The notes below the pieces were generated by a model, which ran no database searches, was not told the origin of the DNA, and saw only the letters and a list, made by a program, of their open reading frames with translations. This document shows, piece by piece, positions 33,818 to 42,035 of a DNA stretch of 49,312 nucleotides. This stretch comes from Hellea sp. (GTDB lineage: Bacteria; Pseudomonadota; Alphaproteobacteria; Caulobacterales; Maricaulaceae), in NCBI GenBank assembly GCA_020627655.1, contig JAHDGM010000018.1, forward strand, positions 1-49,312, written 5' to 3'. Every line of letters begins with the position of its first letter. The stretch's first letter is position 1. Both the position numbers and the translations under genes were made by a program.

Positions 33818-34987
33818 ATGAACCGTTTTATTATGACAGCCGCCAGTGCGGCGCTGCTGGCTGTGCCGTGCACAGCGCAAGCACAAATTCTAGGCCTTGA
33901 TGGCAATGAACTCGCTGGGGCAGCGATCGGTGCTGGAATCGGAGGGGCCATCGGATCTAACCTTGCAGGCGGCGGTGTCCAGGACGAAGGAACGGCAATT
34001 GGAGCCGCTCTTGGCGGCCTGGTAGGCTACGGCATTGCTAATCAGCGCAACCGTTCGCGCTATGGTAATCACAGCGGTGGAAACCATTATAATGGTGGAT
34101 ATGGCCATAACACTGGTTACGGCTACAATACCGGTCATGGTTACAATGGCGGATACAGCCACGTTGGAACTGGCCACAATGGCGGCTATTACCAAGGGTC
34201 TTCTCGTTATGGTTCTGCGCCATATAATATTCCAGGACGCAGCCGTTATGGATATAGCTATGAGTATTCTTATGGCGGTCAAGGTGGATATGCCGCGCCA
34301 GCTGTAGCTGCACCGTCATATGTTCATAGTGGCCAATACATTACCAATACATATACCGTGCAACCAGCTTATCGTCAGGTAACCGTTCAGCGTCCCGTCG
34401 AAGTCAGTAAAGAAGTAACCGTCATGAAGCCGGTTACCACTATGAAACCTGTCACGATGACACGCGAAGTGACAAAGTCACGTCCGGTTACGAAAAACCG
34501 CGCTGTTACAAAAACCCGTCCAGTTACGCGTACACGTTCTGTTACGAAAACCCGCCCGGTAACGAGAACACGTCCCGTCACGCGGACTCGTGAAGTTACA
34601 GTCATGAAACCTGTAACCGTTATGAAACCAGTCACTGTCATGAAGCCTGTAACTGAAATGCAGCCGCATACAGAGATGGAAAATTACACTGATCATGAGA
34701 CCTATACCGATCATGAGTCTTACACTGCTCAAGAATCCTATACGGATCAGGAAACATATACAGATTACGAATCTTATACAGATTACGAATCATATACGGA
34801 TGTTGAAACTTATACGGATATGCAGGCTCACACTGAAATGCAGCCGCATACAGAAATGCAGACACAGACCATCATGCAGAATGAAACGGTGATGCAGCCG
34901 GTCGGCTCCAGCCACGGCGAAGTCTATTGTTACGCTGGCAGCTCCAAACGTTACGATAATATGGGTAAAGTCATCAGCTGCAATTAA
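33818..34987 (+). CDS. Exported glycine-zipper protein with 29 charge-segregated hexapeptide repeats
   Basis: The 389-residue protein has a signal peptide (cleavage after about residue 22), a glycine zipper (about 32-75, containing GSNLAGGGVQDEGTAIGA), a Gly/Tyr/Asn/His-rich region (80-183), then 29 uninterrupted hexapeptides (185-358) and a short C-terminal part with Cys371 and Cys388. Repeats have the form x-x-P/x-V/Y-T-x. The first sixteen are basic (MKPVTV, TRPVTR), the rest acidic (HETYTD, YESYTD), with net charges of about +18 and -19. I recognise no such family. A surface, structural or adhesive role with the two blocks pairing is an inference. The repeats differ mainly at synonymous sites, so the protein sequence is selected. 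It stands behind a sigma-54-like promoter and ends at a terminator. Confidence 0.8.
   Translation: MNRFIMTAASAALLAVPCTAQAQILGLDGNELAGAAIGAGIGGAIGSNLAGGGVQDEGTAIGAALGGLVGYGIANQRNRSRYGNHSGGNHYNGGYGHNTGYGYNTGHGYNGGYSHVGTGHNGGYYQGSSRYGSAPYNIPGRSRYGYSYEYSYGGQGGYAAPAVAAPSYVHSGQYITNTYTVQPAYRQVTVQRPVEVSKEVTVMKPVTTMKPVTMTREVTKSRPVTKNRAVTKTRPVTRTRSVTKTRPVTRTRPVTRTREVTVMKPVTVMKPVTVMKPVTEMQPHTEMENYTDHETYTDHESYTAQESYTDQETYTDYESYTDYESYTDVETYTDMQAHTEMQPHTEMQTQTIMQNETVMQPVGSSHGEVYCYAGSSKRYDNMGKVISCN
34370..34891 (+). repeat. Coding tandem array of 29 degenerate 18-bp units
   Basis: The units encode the hexapeptides of the gene at 33818. Thr occupies position 5 in 28 of 29 units. Neighbouring units that give the same peptide (for example two YESYTD, three MKPVT) differ at third codon positions, so this is an old array kept by selection and not a recent slippage expansion. 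It is not a CRISPR array: there are no spacers and the reading frame is continuous. Confidence 0.9.
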
Positions 34988-35002
34988 TCAGCACTCAATT
35001 TC

Positions 35003-35029
35003 AAAGCGGCCTAAAAGGGCCGCTTTTTT
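35003..35029 (+). terminator. Rho-independent terminator after the hexapeptide-repeat gene
   Basis: AAAGCGGCC and GGCCGCTTT pair over 9 bp around a six-base loop, and the T-run continues to TTTTTT. It lies 15 bases after the stop codon. Confidence 0.88.
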
Positions 35030-35056
35030 GTTGAATAATCCATGTGTAACTGGGCT

Positions 35057-35088
35057 TTGATTTTTTCAATTTCTTAATGCATAGTTAA
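35057..35088 (+). promoter_or_regulatory. Sigma-70-like promoter overlapped by a CtrA-like box
   Basis: TTGATT (35057-35062) and CATAGT (35080-35085) are 17 bases apart and fit a sigma-70 promoter at 4 of 6 positions each. TTAA-TGCATAG-TTAA (35074-35088) has the exact TTAA-N7-TTAA spacing of a CtrA site and covers the -10 region. Such a site is expected about once in a window this size by chance, so its position is the main argument. Confidence 0.42.
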
Positions 35089-35145
35089 TCGCAAGGGGAA
35101 GCTCACAGGGGAGCCGGGACGCACGCCTGTTAAAAGGAGATCAAT

Positions 35146-35748
35146 ATGAAGTTCAAAATTGCATTTGTTTTAGGCGCCGCCGTCACTATGGCAGCGATGC
35201 CAATAACGGCATCAGCTCATGATAATGGGTATCATCACCGTCATCAGAATAGCGGCGACAACGGATTAATAGGTGCTGCTATCGGCGCTGTAGCCGGTGG
35301 TGTTTTAGGTTCAAATCTCGCTGGCGGAGGCGTTCAAGACGAAGGTACTGCGATAGGTGCTCTCATAGGCGGCGTCGCGGGTTATGCGATCGCCAGTGAT
35401 GGAAGTAACTCTCGTCACTATTATGGCAATAATAACGGGTATTATAATAACTCTTATTATGGAAGTAACGGGTATTATAGCGGAGGATATAACAACTACC
35501 CTTCTTATGGGCATAGTACTTATTATACCTCACCGCCTCGCTACTATAGCCAGCCACACTATTATACGACCTCACATTACGGGTCACCATATTACGGCGG
35601 AAGCTATTATAATCGTCCGGGTGTGAGCCTGACAATTTCAAGCGGTAATTACGGCAGTTACGGCGGAAACCATTACTATAGACCTCGCTATCGTAAAAAG
35701 TATCGTCATCGTAATCACCATAATCATAATCACTATTGCCGTCATTAA
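35146..35748 (+). CDS. Exported glycine-zipper protein with Tyr/Gly-rich and His-rich tail
   Basis: The 200-residue product has a signal peptide (cleavage likely after TASA), a His-rich start, a glycine zipper (about 38-84) sharing the 17-residue block SNLAGGGVQDEGTAIGA with the protein at 33818, then a Tyr/Gly/Asn/Ser-rich tail with many YY pairs, and a final basic, His-rich segment (KYRHRNHHNHNHYCRH) that could bind metal. An envelope or surface location is likely; function unknown. AAAGGAG precedes the ATG at good spacing. The shared block shows it is a paralogue of the gene upstream with a different tail. Confidence 0.78.
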   Translation: MKFKIAFVLGAAVTMAAMPITASAHDNGYHHRHQNSGDNGLIGAAIGAVAGGVLGSNLAGGGVQDEGTAIGALIGGVAGYAIASDGSNSRHYYGNNNGYYNNSYYGSNGYYSGGYNNYPSYGHSTYYTSPPRYYSQPHYYTTSHYGSPYYGGSYYNRPGVSLTISSGNYGSYGGNHYYRPRYRKKYRHRNHHNHNHYCRH

Positions 35749-35762
35749 TCGGCCTAATTAAA

Positions 35763-35791
35763 AACCCGGCCTTGGCGCCGGGTTATTTTTT
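35763..35791. terminator. Bidirectional terminator shared with tlyA
   Basis: AACCCGGC and GCCGGGTT pair over 8 bp with a six-base loop. On the + strand ATTTTTT follows; on the - strand TTTTTAATT follows. It can end both the glycine-zipper gene and the leftward lepB-tlyA operon, and it overlaps the tlyA stop codon (35783-35785). Confidence 0.85.
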
Positions 35792-36511
35792 GCAGGCGTG
35801 TAACAAAAATTCAGTATTACCATCACCGCCTTTTATGGGTGATTGATCTGTTGAAATCACGCGCCAGTTCTCTATCTCTAACCATTGTGAAAAATCGCGT
35901 AAAGCCTGATCTGCTAATACTGAATCTTTGACGATGCCGCCTCTGCCAATATTGTCACGACCGACTTCAAACTGAGGTTTAACCAAAGTGACAAGATCAG
36001 TCCCAGTAGGACTTAAAATCAAGGGCTGCTTCAATACTTTTGCGGCTGAAATGAAACTCGCATCACATACAACTAATTCCCACGGCATATCAAACATTTC
36101 GGCGCTTAAGTCACGGGCATCCGTGCCTTCCATGGAAACAACTCGGGTGTCACCCTTGAGCTTTTGGTGAAGCTGGTCACGCCCCACATCCACAGCGTAT
36201 ATTTTCTGAGCGCCTCGCGATAACAGAACATCAGTAAACCCGCCTGTTGACGCGCCGACATCCAAACAAACGCGCCCAGTCACATCCAGATTAAAAGTCA
36301 TCAACGCATGATCTAGTTTCACCCCACCCCGCGAAACCCACGGATGCTCAGCTGATGCCTCAATCACATTATCATATGAAACTTTTTCCGAAGGCTTTCG
36401 GGCAGGCCGCCCATCAACAATGACTTTCCCAGCTTTAATGGCAGATGCGGCGCGAGACCGCGTCTCATAATATCCACTCTCGACTAAGAAATTATCAAGG
36501 CGTGTTTTCAT
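35783..36511 (-). CDS. tlyA: TlyA-family S4-domain 2'-O-methyltransferase / hemolysin-like protein
   Basis: The 242-residue protein has an N-terminal S4 RNA-binding domain (about 3-60, TRLDNFLVESGYYETRSRA and AGKVIVDGR) and an FtsJ/RrmJ-type SAM methyltransferase domain (LDVGASTGGFTDVLL, VDVGRDQL, VCDASFISA, LVKPQFEVG, GNTEFLLHA). TlyA proteins methylate ribosomal RNA in actinobacteria; the exact site here is unknown. A GTG at 36514 directly precedes the ATG and either could start. It is the last gene of the lepB-xseB-ispA-dxs operon, 14 bases after dxs. Confidence 0.9.
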   Translation of the reverse strand: MKTRLDNFLVESGYYETRSRAASAIKAGKVIVDGRPARKPSEKVSYDNVIEASAEHPWVSRGGVKLDHALMTFNLDVTGRVCLDVGASTGGFTDVLLSRGAQKIYAVDVGRDQLHQKLKGDTRVVSMEGTDARDLSAEMFDMPWELVVCDASFISAAKVLKQPLILSPTGTDLVTLVKPQFEVGRDNIGRGGIVKDSVLADQALRDFSQWLEIENWRVISTDQSPIKGGDGNTEFLLHACKK

Positions 36512-36525
36512 CACGGATTTCAGAG

Positions 36526-38436
36526 CTAAGCTATAACACTCTGTGTGTGGAATTCCCGTCCCAGAATACTAAAGACCTGTTCGACAATTCCATCAGCGTG
36601 GAGACCAGCCTGTTCATACATTTTTGCTGGACTATCCTGATCAATGAATAGGTCAGGCAGAACCATATTGCGAACCTTAAGACCATAATCCAGACGACCT
36701 GCTTTCGCTAGTTCCTGCAAAACAAAGGCACCAAACCCGCCCATGGAACCCTCTTCAATTGTGATCAGAACTTCATGTTCATCTGCCAATCGGGAGACAA
36801 GCTCCATATCAAGGGGCTTAGCAAAGCGTGCATCGGCAACTGTGGTTGAAAGACCTAAACTTTCAAGCTGATCAGCTGCCTGCAGGGATTCGCCTAGGCG
36901 CGTGCCATATGATAGCAGAGCAATCCGTGACCCTTCCCGTAATATGCGTCCTTTACCAATCTCCAAAGCCTGGGGGTCAGACGGTATTTCAATTCCCGTT
37001 GCTTCGCCGCGCGGATATCTAAAAGCGATAGGCCCGCTGTCATGCTGCGCCGCAGTAACAACCATGCGCGCAAGCTCCGCTTCATCTGCAGCCGCCATTA
37101 AAACAAAATTTGGAAGACATCCCAAATAGGCAATATCAAAGGCGCCCGCATGTGTTGGACCATCCGCTCCAACCAATCCTGCACGATCAAGAGCAAAACG
37201 AACCGGTAGGTTCTGTATGGCCACGTCATGCACCACCTGATCATAGCCGCGCTGCAAAAATGTCGAATAAATAGCCGCAAAAGGCTTATAACCATCAGCT
37301 GCTAACCCTGCCGCAAAAGTTACGGCATGTTGTTCTGCAATGCCTACATCAAACATACGATCAGGGAACTTATCAGCAAAAAGACTGAGGCCTGTCCCGC
37401 CCGGCATAGCTGCCGTGATACCAACGATTTTATCATCCTTTTCGGCTTCTTTAATCAGCTGATCGGCGAAGACGCGCGTATATTTAGGCGCATTTGCAAT
37501 GGTCTTGCTTTGCTCGCCAGTAATGACGTTGAATTTGGAAACGCCGTGATATTTATCAGCAGAGTTCTCGGCAGGTGCGTAACCTTTACCTTTTTGAGTT
37601 ACAACATGGATCAAGACAGGCCCGTTTTTCATGTCTTTGACATTTTCTAAAACCGGTAAAAGGTGATCAAGATCATGACCATCAACTGGCCCAACATAGT
37701 AAAAACCTAATTCTTCAAACCAGGTTCCTCCGGTTACCATACCGCGGCTGTATTCTTCGGCCTTTTTCGCGGTCTCAAATACAGGGCGCGGAGCATCTTT
37801 TACGATACTTTTAGCAAAACCACGAACAGCTTGATAGCTATGCGAAGAAACCATTCGGGCAAGCAGAGCGCTCATGGCTCCAACTGGCGGAGCGATAGAC
37901 ATGTCATTGTCGTTTAATATGACAATCATGCGAGAGTCAGATGCCCCGGCGTTATTCATCGCCTCATAGGCCATGCCTGCCGTTATGGATCCGTCACCGA
38001 TAACGCTGATGATGTGATTTTCACCATTTGATAAATCCCTAGCCGTTGCAAAACCAAGTCCAGCGGAAATAGACGTCGATGAATGGGCAGCGCCAAACGG
38101 ATCGTATTCACTTTCGGCGCGTTTCGTAAACCCTGACAAGCCCCCACCCTGACGCAAAGTACGGATGCGGTCACGCCGACCGGTTAGCACTTTATGGGGA
38201 TAGCATTGATGCCCGACATCCCAAATTAACTTGTCATCAGGTGTGTTAAAAACGTGATGGATTGCAACGGTCAGCTCAACCACGCCAAGCCCTGCGCCAA
38301 GGTGCCCACCCGTTACGGAAACTGCATCTATAACTTCTACGCGCAGTTCATCAGCAAGCTGTTTTAGTTCATCCCGCGAAAAATCACGCATGTCTGCCGG
38401 ATATTTTACCTTATCCAGTAACGGCGTATGGACCAT
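36526..38436 (-). CDS. dxs: 1-deoxy-D-xylulose-5-phosphate synthase
   Basis: This 636-residue thiamine-diphosphate enzyme joins pyruvate and glyceraldehyde 3-phosphate, the first and often limiting step of the non-mevalonate isoprenoid pathway. Visible motifs are [34 protein letters not shown], the ThDP motif [34 protein letters not shown] and [18 protein letters not shown]. Length agrees with E. coli Dxs (about 620). It lies 25 bases after ispA, the usual xseB-ispA-dxs order, so supply of precursor and chain elongation are coordinated. Confidence 0.96.
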   Translation of the reverse strand: MVHTPLLDKVKYPADMRDFSRDELKQLADELRVEVIDAVSVTGGHLGAGLGVVELTVAIHHVFNTPDDKLIWDVGHQCYPHKVLTGRRDRIRTLRQGGGLSGFTKRAESEYDPFGAAHSSTSISAGLGFATARDLSNGENHIISVIGDGSITAGMAYEAMNNAGASDSRMIVILNDNDMSIAPPVGAMSALLARMVSSHSYQAVRGFAKSIVKDAPRPVFETAKKAEEYSRGMVTGGTWFEELGFYYVGPVDGHDLDHLLPVLENVKDMKNGPVLIHVVTQKGKGYAPAENSADKYHGVSKFNVITGEQSKTIANAPKYTRVFADQLIKEAEKDDKIVGITAAMPGGTGLSLFADKFPDRMFDVGIAEQHAVTFAAGLAADGYKPFAAIYSTFLQRGYDQVVHDVAIQNLPVRFALDRAGLVGADGPTHAGAFDIAYLGCLPNFVLMAAADEAELARMVVTAAQHDSGPIAFRYPRGEATGIEIPSDPQALEIGKGRILREGSRIALLSYGTRLGESLQAADQLESLGLSTTVADARFAKPLDMELVSRLADEHEVLITIEEGSMGGFGAFVLQELAKAGRLDYGLKVRNMVLPDLFIDQDSPAKMYEQAGLHADGIVEQVFSILGREFHTQSVIA

Positions 38437-38461
38437 ATCACACTCTTTTTTATCTTCCGGG

Positions 38462-39355
38462 CTATGTATCCCGTGTCAGCACATAGTCAACCGTGCTGGC
38501 TAATATGTGGCCCTTTTCCCCATAAGGTTCAAGGCGGCCTTTTGCCCTACCTGCTAGAGCTCTGGCTTTATCTTTAGCGCCCTCAAGGCCAAGAATTGAC
38601 ACAAATGTGGCTTTTCCAAGGTTTTCGTCCTTACGCGCCGCCTTACCCATACGCGCGGCATCACCTTCAATGTCCAGAATATCGTCCGTGATCTGGAATA
38701 ACAGACCTAGATCATCTGCATAGGCTGTCAGATTATCCCGATCGGCTGTATCACTCTCAGATATGAGAGCACCAAAACGCACAGCGCATCGGATGAGCGC
38801 TCCGGTTTTTAAAGCTTGAAGCCTGTTGATCAGAGTTTCGTTGCGATCATGTTCTGCGGCCATAATATCGATTACCTGCCCGCCAACCATCCCATAGACT
38901 CCTGACGCCCGCGTAAGCTCTTGGATAAGTGACAAACGAATAGACTCGGATGTATTAAGATGGCTGATAATATCAAAGGCTGTTGTTTGCAGAGCATCTC
39001 CTGCGAGCACCGCTATAGCTTCGTCATAAGCCTTGTGAACCGTTGGTCGCCCCCGCCGTAAATCATCATCGTCCATGCAAGGCAGATCATCATGTATCAA
39101 AGAGTAAACGTGGATACATTCGAGGCCAGCAGCCGCCCTCCATATAACTTCGGTCTCACTTCCCAAAAGACGCGCCGTTTCTATGGCCAGAAAAGGCCTA
39201 AGACGCTTGCCACCATCCAAAGCCGCATAGCGCATAGCTTCCATCACAATGGCTTGTTCGCCATCAGCTTTAGGCAGAATATCAGAAAGCACGCTTTCCA
39301 TCCGGGACTGAACACCGGAAAGACGCTTTAGAAAACTTTCAGTTTGCTGGCTCAA
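38462..39355 (-). CDS. ispA: Farnesyl diphosphate synthase (polyprenyl synthetase)
   Basis: This 297-residue enzyme condenses isopentenyl and allylic diphosphates to farnesyl diphosphate. The Asp-rich motifs are [17 protein letters not shown] and FQITDDILD, with GGKRLRP near residue 48, [15 protein letters not shown] and KTGALI. The start is uncertain: a TTG at 39355, three bases after the xseB stop, gives the E. coli-like length. A TTG at 39406 would overlap xseB by 50 bases, and an ATG at 39301 would remove a helix. No clear Shine-Dalgarno precedes any of them, so coupling with xseB is likely. Confidence 0.92.
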   Translation of the reverse strand: MSQQTESFLKRLSGVQSRMESVLSDILPKADGEQAIVMEAMRYAALDGGKRLRPFLAIETARLLGSETEVIWRAAAGLECIHVYSLIHDDLPCMDDDDLRRGRPTVHKAYDEAIAVLAGDALQTTAFDIISHLNTSESIRLSLIQELTRASGVYGMVGGQVIDIMAAEHDRNETLINRLQALKTGALIRCAVRFGALISESDTADRDNLTAYADDLGLLFQITDDILDIEGDAARMGKAARKDENLGKATFVSILGLEGAKDKARALAGRAKGRLEPYGEKGHILASTVDYVLTRDT

Positions 39356-39356
39356 T

Positions 39357-39593
39357 TTAATTGTCGAGTGGCTCGGTACTCGCCTGCCCTTTACCGTCAA
39401 GGACAATTTTTTCGACCTTTAGCTGGGCATTTTTGAGCTTAGACTCACAATGAGACTTCAGCTGAGCGCCGCGTTGATAAATATTGATACTTTCCTCAAG
39501 AGGCGCATCACCACGCTCCAGCTTTGCAACAATGGATTCCAGTTCTTCCAGGGCTTCTTCGAAGCTCATTTCTGCGATATCTTTAGCGCTCAT
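39357..39593 (-). CDS. xseB: Exodeoxyribonuclease VII small subunit
   Basis: The 78-residue helical protein has the family pattern [27 protein letters not shown], then [15 protein letters not shown]. Several copies bind the large subunit XseA to form a single-strand DNA exonuclease; xseA is not in this window. It lies between the histidine-phosphatase gene (one base apart) and ispA, an order kept in many proteobacteria. Confidence 0.93.
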   Translation of the reverse strand: MSAKDIAEMSFEEALEELESIVAKLERGDAPLEESINIYQRGAQLKSHCESKLKNAQLKVEKIVLDGKGQASTEPLDN

Positions 39594-39594
39594 T

Positions 39595-40176
39595 CTATTT
39601 CTCTTTCACTATGCGTTCAAACTGGCGATGGGACCAATGCAAATCACCATTTTGGCTCACACATTTCCAGCCCATATCCATCAATGATCCCTTTAACATT
39701 CGATTATACCAGCCATGGGCTGTGACCAAAACAGTTTTTCCGCCCTCGGCATGCTTGGCAAGTTTTGCCGCCATTTTATTGGCGCGGATGCGCGCATTCT
39801 TATGGGACTCCATACCATCCGACCAGCCCACAAACCAAGCCACACGAGCAAAGGTTCCCCAGGCTTTCGGCCTGAATTTAAAGTTCCCCAGATGAGGCGG
39901 CGGTAGGGCCGCTTCAATCAAGTCCTCATCAATAAGGTCGGGATCGCGGCCAATTAGAAGACGCGCACTTTCTACGGCGCGGCGTAGCGGACTGGAAATC
40001 ACCAGATCTGCTGTCTCAGCCAATGCCTGAAGCTTTCGAGGAATTTTTTGAGCTTCAGCCAAACCACCGACATCATAAGCTTTCCACCATTGCCGAAAGT
40101 CTTTCCACGTCAGCCAAACTGATCGCGAAAGCGCGGGCTTTCCATGCCGGACAATAATGATGACATCTTTTTCCAT
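39595..40176 (-). CDS. Histidine phosphatase (phosphoglycerate-mutase-like) family protein
   Basis: The 193-residue cytoplasmic protein has the RHG catalytic motif ([13 protein letters not shown]) and a second His in VTAHGWYNR, with [16 protein letters not shown] supplying phosphate-binding Arg residues. The substrate is unknown; the family removes phosphate from sugars, proteins or nucleotides. A longer frame to 40236 would overlap lepB, so the ATG at 40176, two bases after the lepB stop, is preferred although its ribosome-binding sequence is poor. Its place in the operon suggests a housekeeping role. Confidence 0.82.
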   Translation of the reverse strand: MEKDVIIIVRHGKPALSRSVWLTWKDFRQWWKAYDVGGLAEAQKIPRKLQALAETADLVISSPLRRAVESARLLIGRDPDLIDEDLIEAALPPPHLGNFKFRPKAWGTFARVAWFVGWSDGMESHKNARIRANKMAAKLAKHAEGGKTVLVTAHGWYNRMLKGSLMDMGWKCVSQNGDLHWSHRQFERIVKEK

Positions 40177-40178
40177 TA

Positions 40179-40994
40179 TTATATGGGTGAAATGAAACGC
40201 CGCTTCGGACAATGAAAACCAGCTTCCTTTTTGCATCGTTTCAAGGAAAACATAATAAGATCAGCGCGGCCGATCAGATGGTCTAACGGGACAAAACCCG
40301 GACCTGTACTATCGCCTAGAGCTGGTCCAAATGGAGCCCGGCTATCGGTGGAATTATCCCGGTTATCACCCATAAAAAAAACAGTGCCGTCAGGCACAAC
40401 AAATTCACCGGCCCGATCCAGCTTATGCCTGTCATCAACCTCGTAAATTATATGCGGTTCTTTTTCGCCCGGGAAAATTTCATTATAAACGGTTACATTG
40501 GTTGGCTGCTTATATTTGTGGTCCCGATAAGTCAGCTTGTCTATTTCTGTTCGTTCAATGGGCTGTCCATTAATTGTGTAGCGGCCATTATTCACAACAA
40601 CCACATCGCCCGGTAATCCAGCGACACGCTTAATCATGACCATATCCGTATACTGATTTCGAAATACTGCAACATCACCACGCTTAGGCAGTTTGGAAAA
40701 TATTTTCCCCCGTTCAGGCACAAACGGCAATTTATGCAATCCAATCGGCAAGGAGTGTCTGGAATATCCGTAAGCAAATTTTGAGACGTAAAGGTGATCG
40801 CCTACTTCCAGTGTAGGCTGCATGCTTTCGCTTGGAATTTTGTAATTCCCAAAAATCGTCGTCCAAAAAACAATTAGAAAAACGGCAAGACCCGCAAAGA
40901 ATTTTAGTTCGCCGATAACTTTTTCTTTCAAGGTCCGGTTATCTTCTACCGCTTCCTTTTCGGATATTTCAGCTTTGTTTTTCTTTTTAAACAT
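40179..40994 (-). CDS. lepB: Signal peptidase I
   Basis: This 271-residue inner-membrane protease cuts signal peptides from exported proteins. It has one membrane helix (about 33-50), nucleophile Ser57 in KIPSESMQPTL, general base Lys122 in MIKRVAGLPGD, and the conserved GDNRDNSTDSR segment. The ATG at 40994 gives a basic N-terminus, MFKKKNK; longer frames lack support. It is the first gene of the leftward operon, divergent from a Sua5-type gene. Confidence 0.95.
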   Translation of the reverse strand: MFKKKNKAEISEKEAVEDNRTLKEKVIGELKFFAGLAVFLIVFWTTIFGNYKIPSESMQPTLEVGDHLYVSKFAYGYSRHSLPIGLHKLPFVPERGKIFSKLPKRGDVAVFRNQYTDMVMIKRVAGLPGDVVVVNNGRYTINGQPIERTEIDKLTYRDHKYKQPTNVTVYNEIFPGEKEPHIIYEVDDRHKLDRAGEFVVPDGTVFFMGDNRDNSTDSRAPFGPALGDSTGPGFVPLDHLIGRADLIMFSLKRCKKEAGFHCPKRRFISPI

Positions 40995-41066
40995 ATTCTG
41001 CCGACTTATAAAAAAAATGTCATGATTCCCGTAGGAATTTCTTTGGCAACCCCTTATAGGCAAGCC

Positions 41067-42035
41067 ATGCGAGACGCAACGACATTTGCACCCGTAATGG
41101 AAGCTGGCCCAAATAGCTATGCCCACGCTGTTGAGATATTACGCGGCGGAGGTCTTGTCGCATTGCCTACAGAAACAGTTTACGGCTTGGCAGCGGACGC
41201 CGCCAATGACAAAGCTGTAATGAGGATCTATGCCGCCAAAGGTCGGCCAAGCCACAATCCTTTAATCGCACATATTTTTGAGCCCAAAGACGCCAGGTCA
41301 CTCGTAAAAATATCGCCATTAGCGCAGTGCCTGATGGACAATTTCTGGCCAGGACCGCTTACCCTGGTTCTACCAAAAATTACAGATAAAATCAGCGGCG
41401 CAGCTGGCGTGGGTCTTGATACACTCGCGATCAGATGCCCCGCGACCTCATGGGTTTCTGCATTCCTAGAGTTAGGCTTTCACGGCCCTATTGTCATGCC
41501 AAGCGCTAATCGTTCGGGACATATCAGCCCGACAACAGCCCGGCATGTAGCCGATGATCTTGGCGATAAAGTCGATCTGATTATTGATTCGGGTGAATGC
41601 CCTAATGGCATCGAGTCGACCGTATTGAAAATTGAAGATGATCACACGGTTCTCCTTAGGCCTGGGGCCATTCCTGCAGAAGACTTCGTGCCTTATATTT
41701 CGGATTTAAGGTTACCGGGAATTACATTCCCAGCAAGCGCGCCGGCAGCGCCCGGCATGCTGAAAAGCCACTACGCCCCTAAAGCTTCTGTACGTTTAAA
41801 CGCCCTGAGCAAACGTCCCGGAGAAGCCTACCTGGCTTTTGGCCCATCTACTATCGAATATGATTACAATCTATCGCCTGAAGGTGATCTGATTGAAGCC
41901 GCACGCAACCTTTACAGCGCGCTAAGAGCTCTTGATAAAGTTGATACTATCGCCATTGCGCCCATCCCTAAAAAAGGTCTCGGCGAAGCCATTAATGACC
42001 GTTTACGCCGCGCCGCCGCTGACAGAGATGCATAA
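41067..42035 (+). CDS. sua5: Sua5-type threonylcarbamoyl-AMP synthase (two-domain)
   Basis: The 322-residue enzyme makes threonylcarbamoyl-AMP for the t6A modification of tRNAs reading ANN codons. An N-terminal YrdC domain (GGLVALPTETVYGLAADA, KGRPSHNPLIAH, WPGPLTLVLP, MPSANRSGHISPT, STVLKIED) is followed by a C-terminal Sua5 domain (about 200-322, PGMLKSHYAPK). The start is uncertain between ATG codons at 41022, 41067 and 41097; 41067 leaves room for a promoter before lepB. Its TAA shares a base with the ATG of the next gene. Confidence 0.88.
   Translation: MRDATTFAPVMEAGPNSYAHAVEILRGGGLVALPTETVYGLAADAANDKAVMRIYAAKGRPSHNPLIAHIFEPKDARSLVKISPLAQCLMDNFWPGPLTLVLPKITDKISGAAGVGLDTLAIRCPATSWVSAFLELGFHGPIVMPSANRSGHISPTTARHVADDLGDKVDLIIDSGECPNGIESTVLKIEDDHTVLLRPGAIPAEDFVPYISDLRLPGITFPASAPAAPGMLKSHYAPKASVRLNALSKRPGEAYLAFGPSTIEYDYNLSPEGDLIEAARNLYSALRALDKVDTIAIAPIPKKGLGEAINDRLRRAAADRDA

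Noticed and set aside
34387-34641. Repetitive open frame on the - strand inside the repeat gene
   Set aside because: It is the mirror of the 18-bp coding repeats; the + frame has signal peptide, ribosome-binding sequence, promoter and terminator.
34370-34891. CRISPR-like regular repeats
   Set aside because: The 18-bp units are contiguous, degenerate and in frame, with no spacers and no cas genes nearby.
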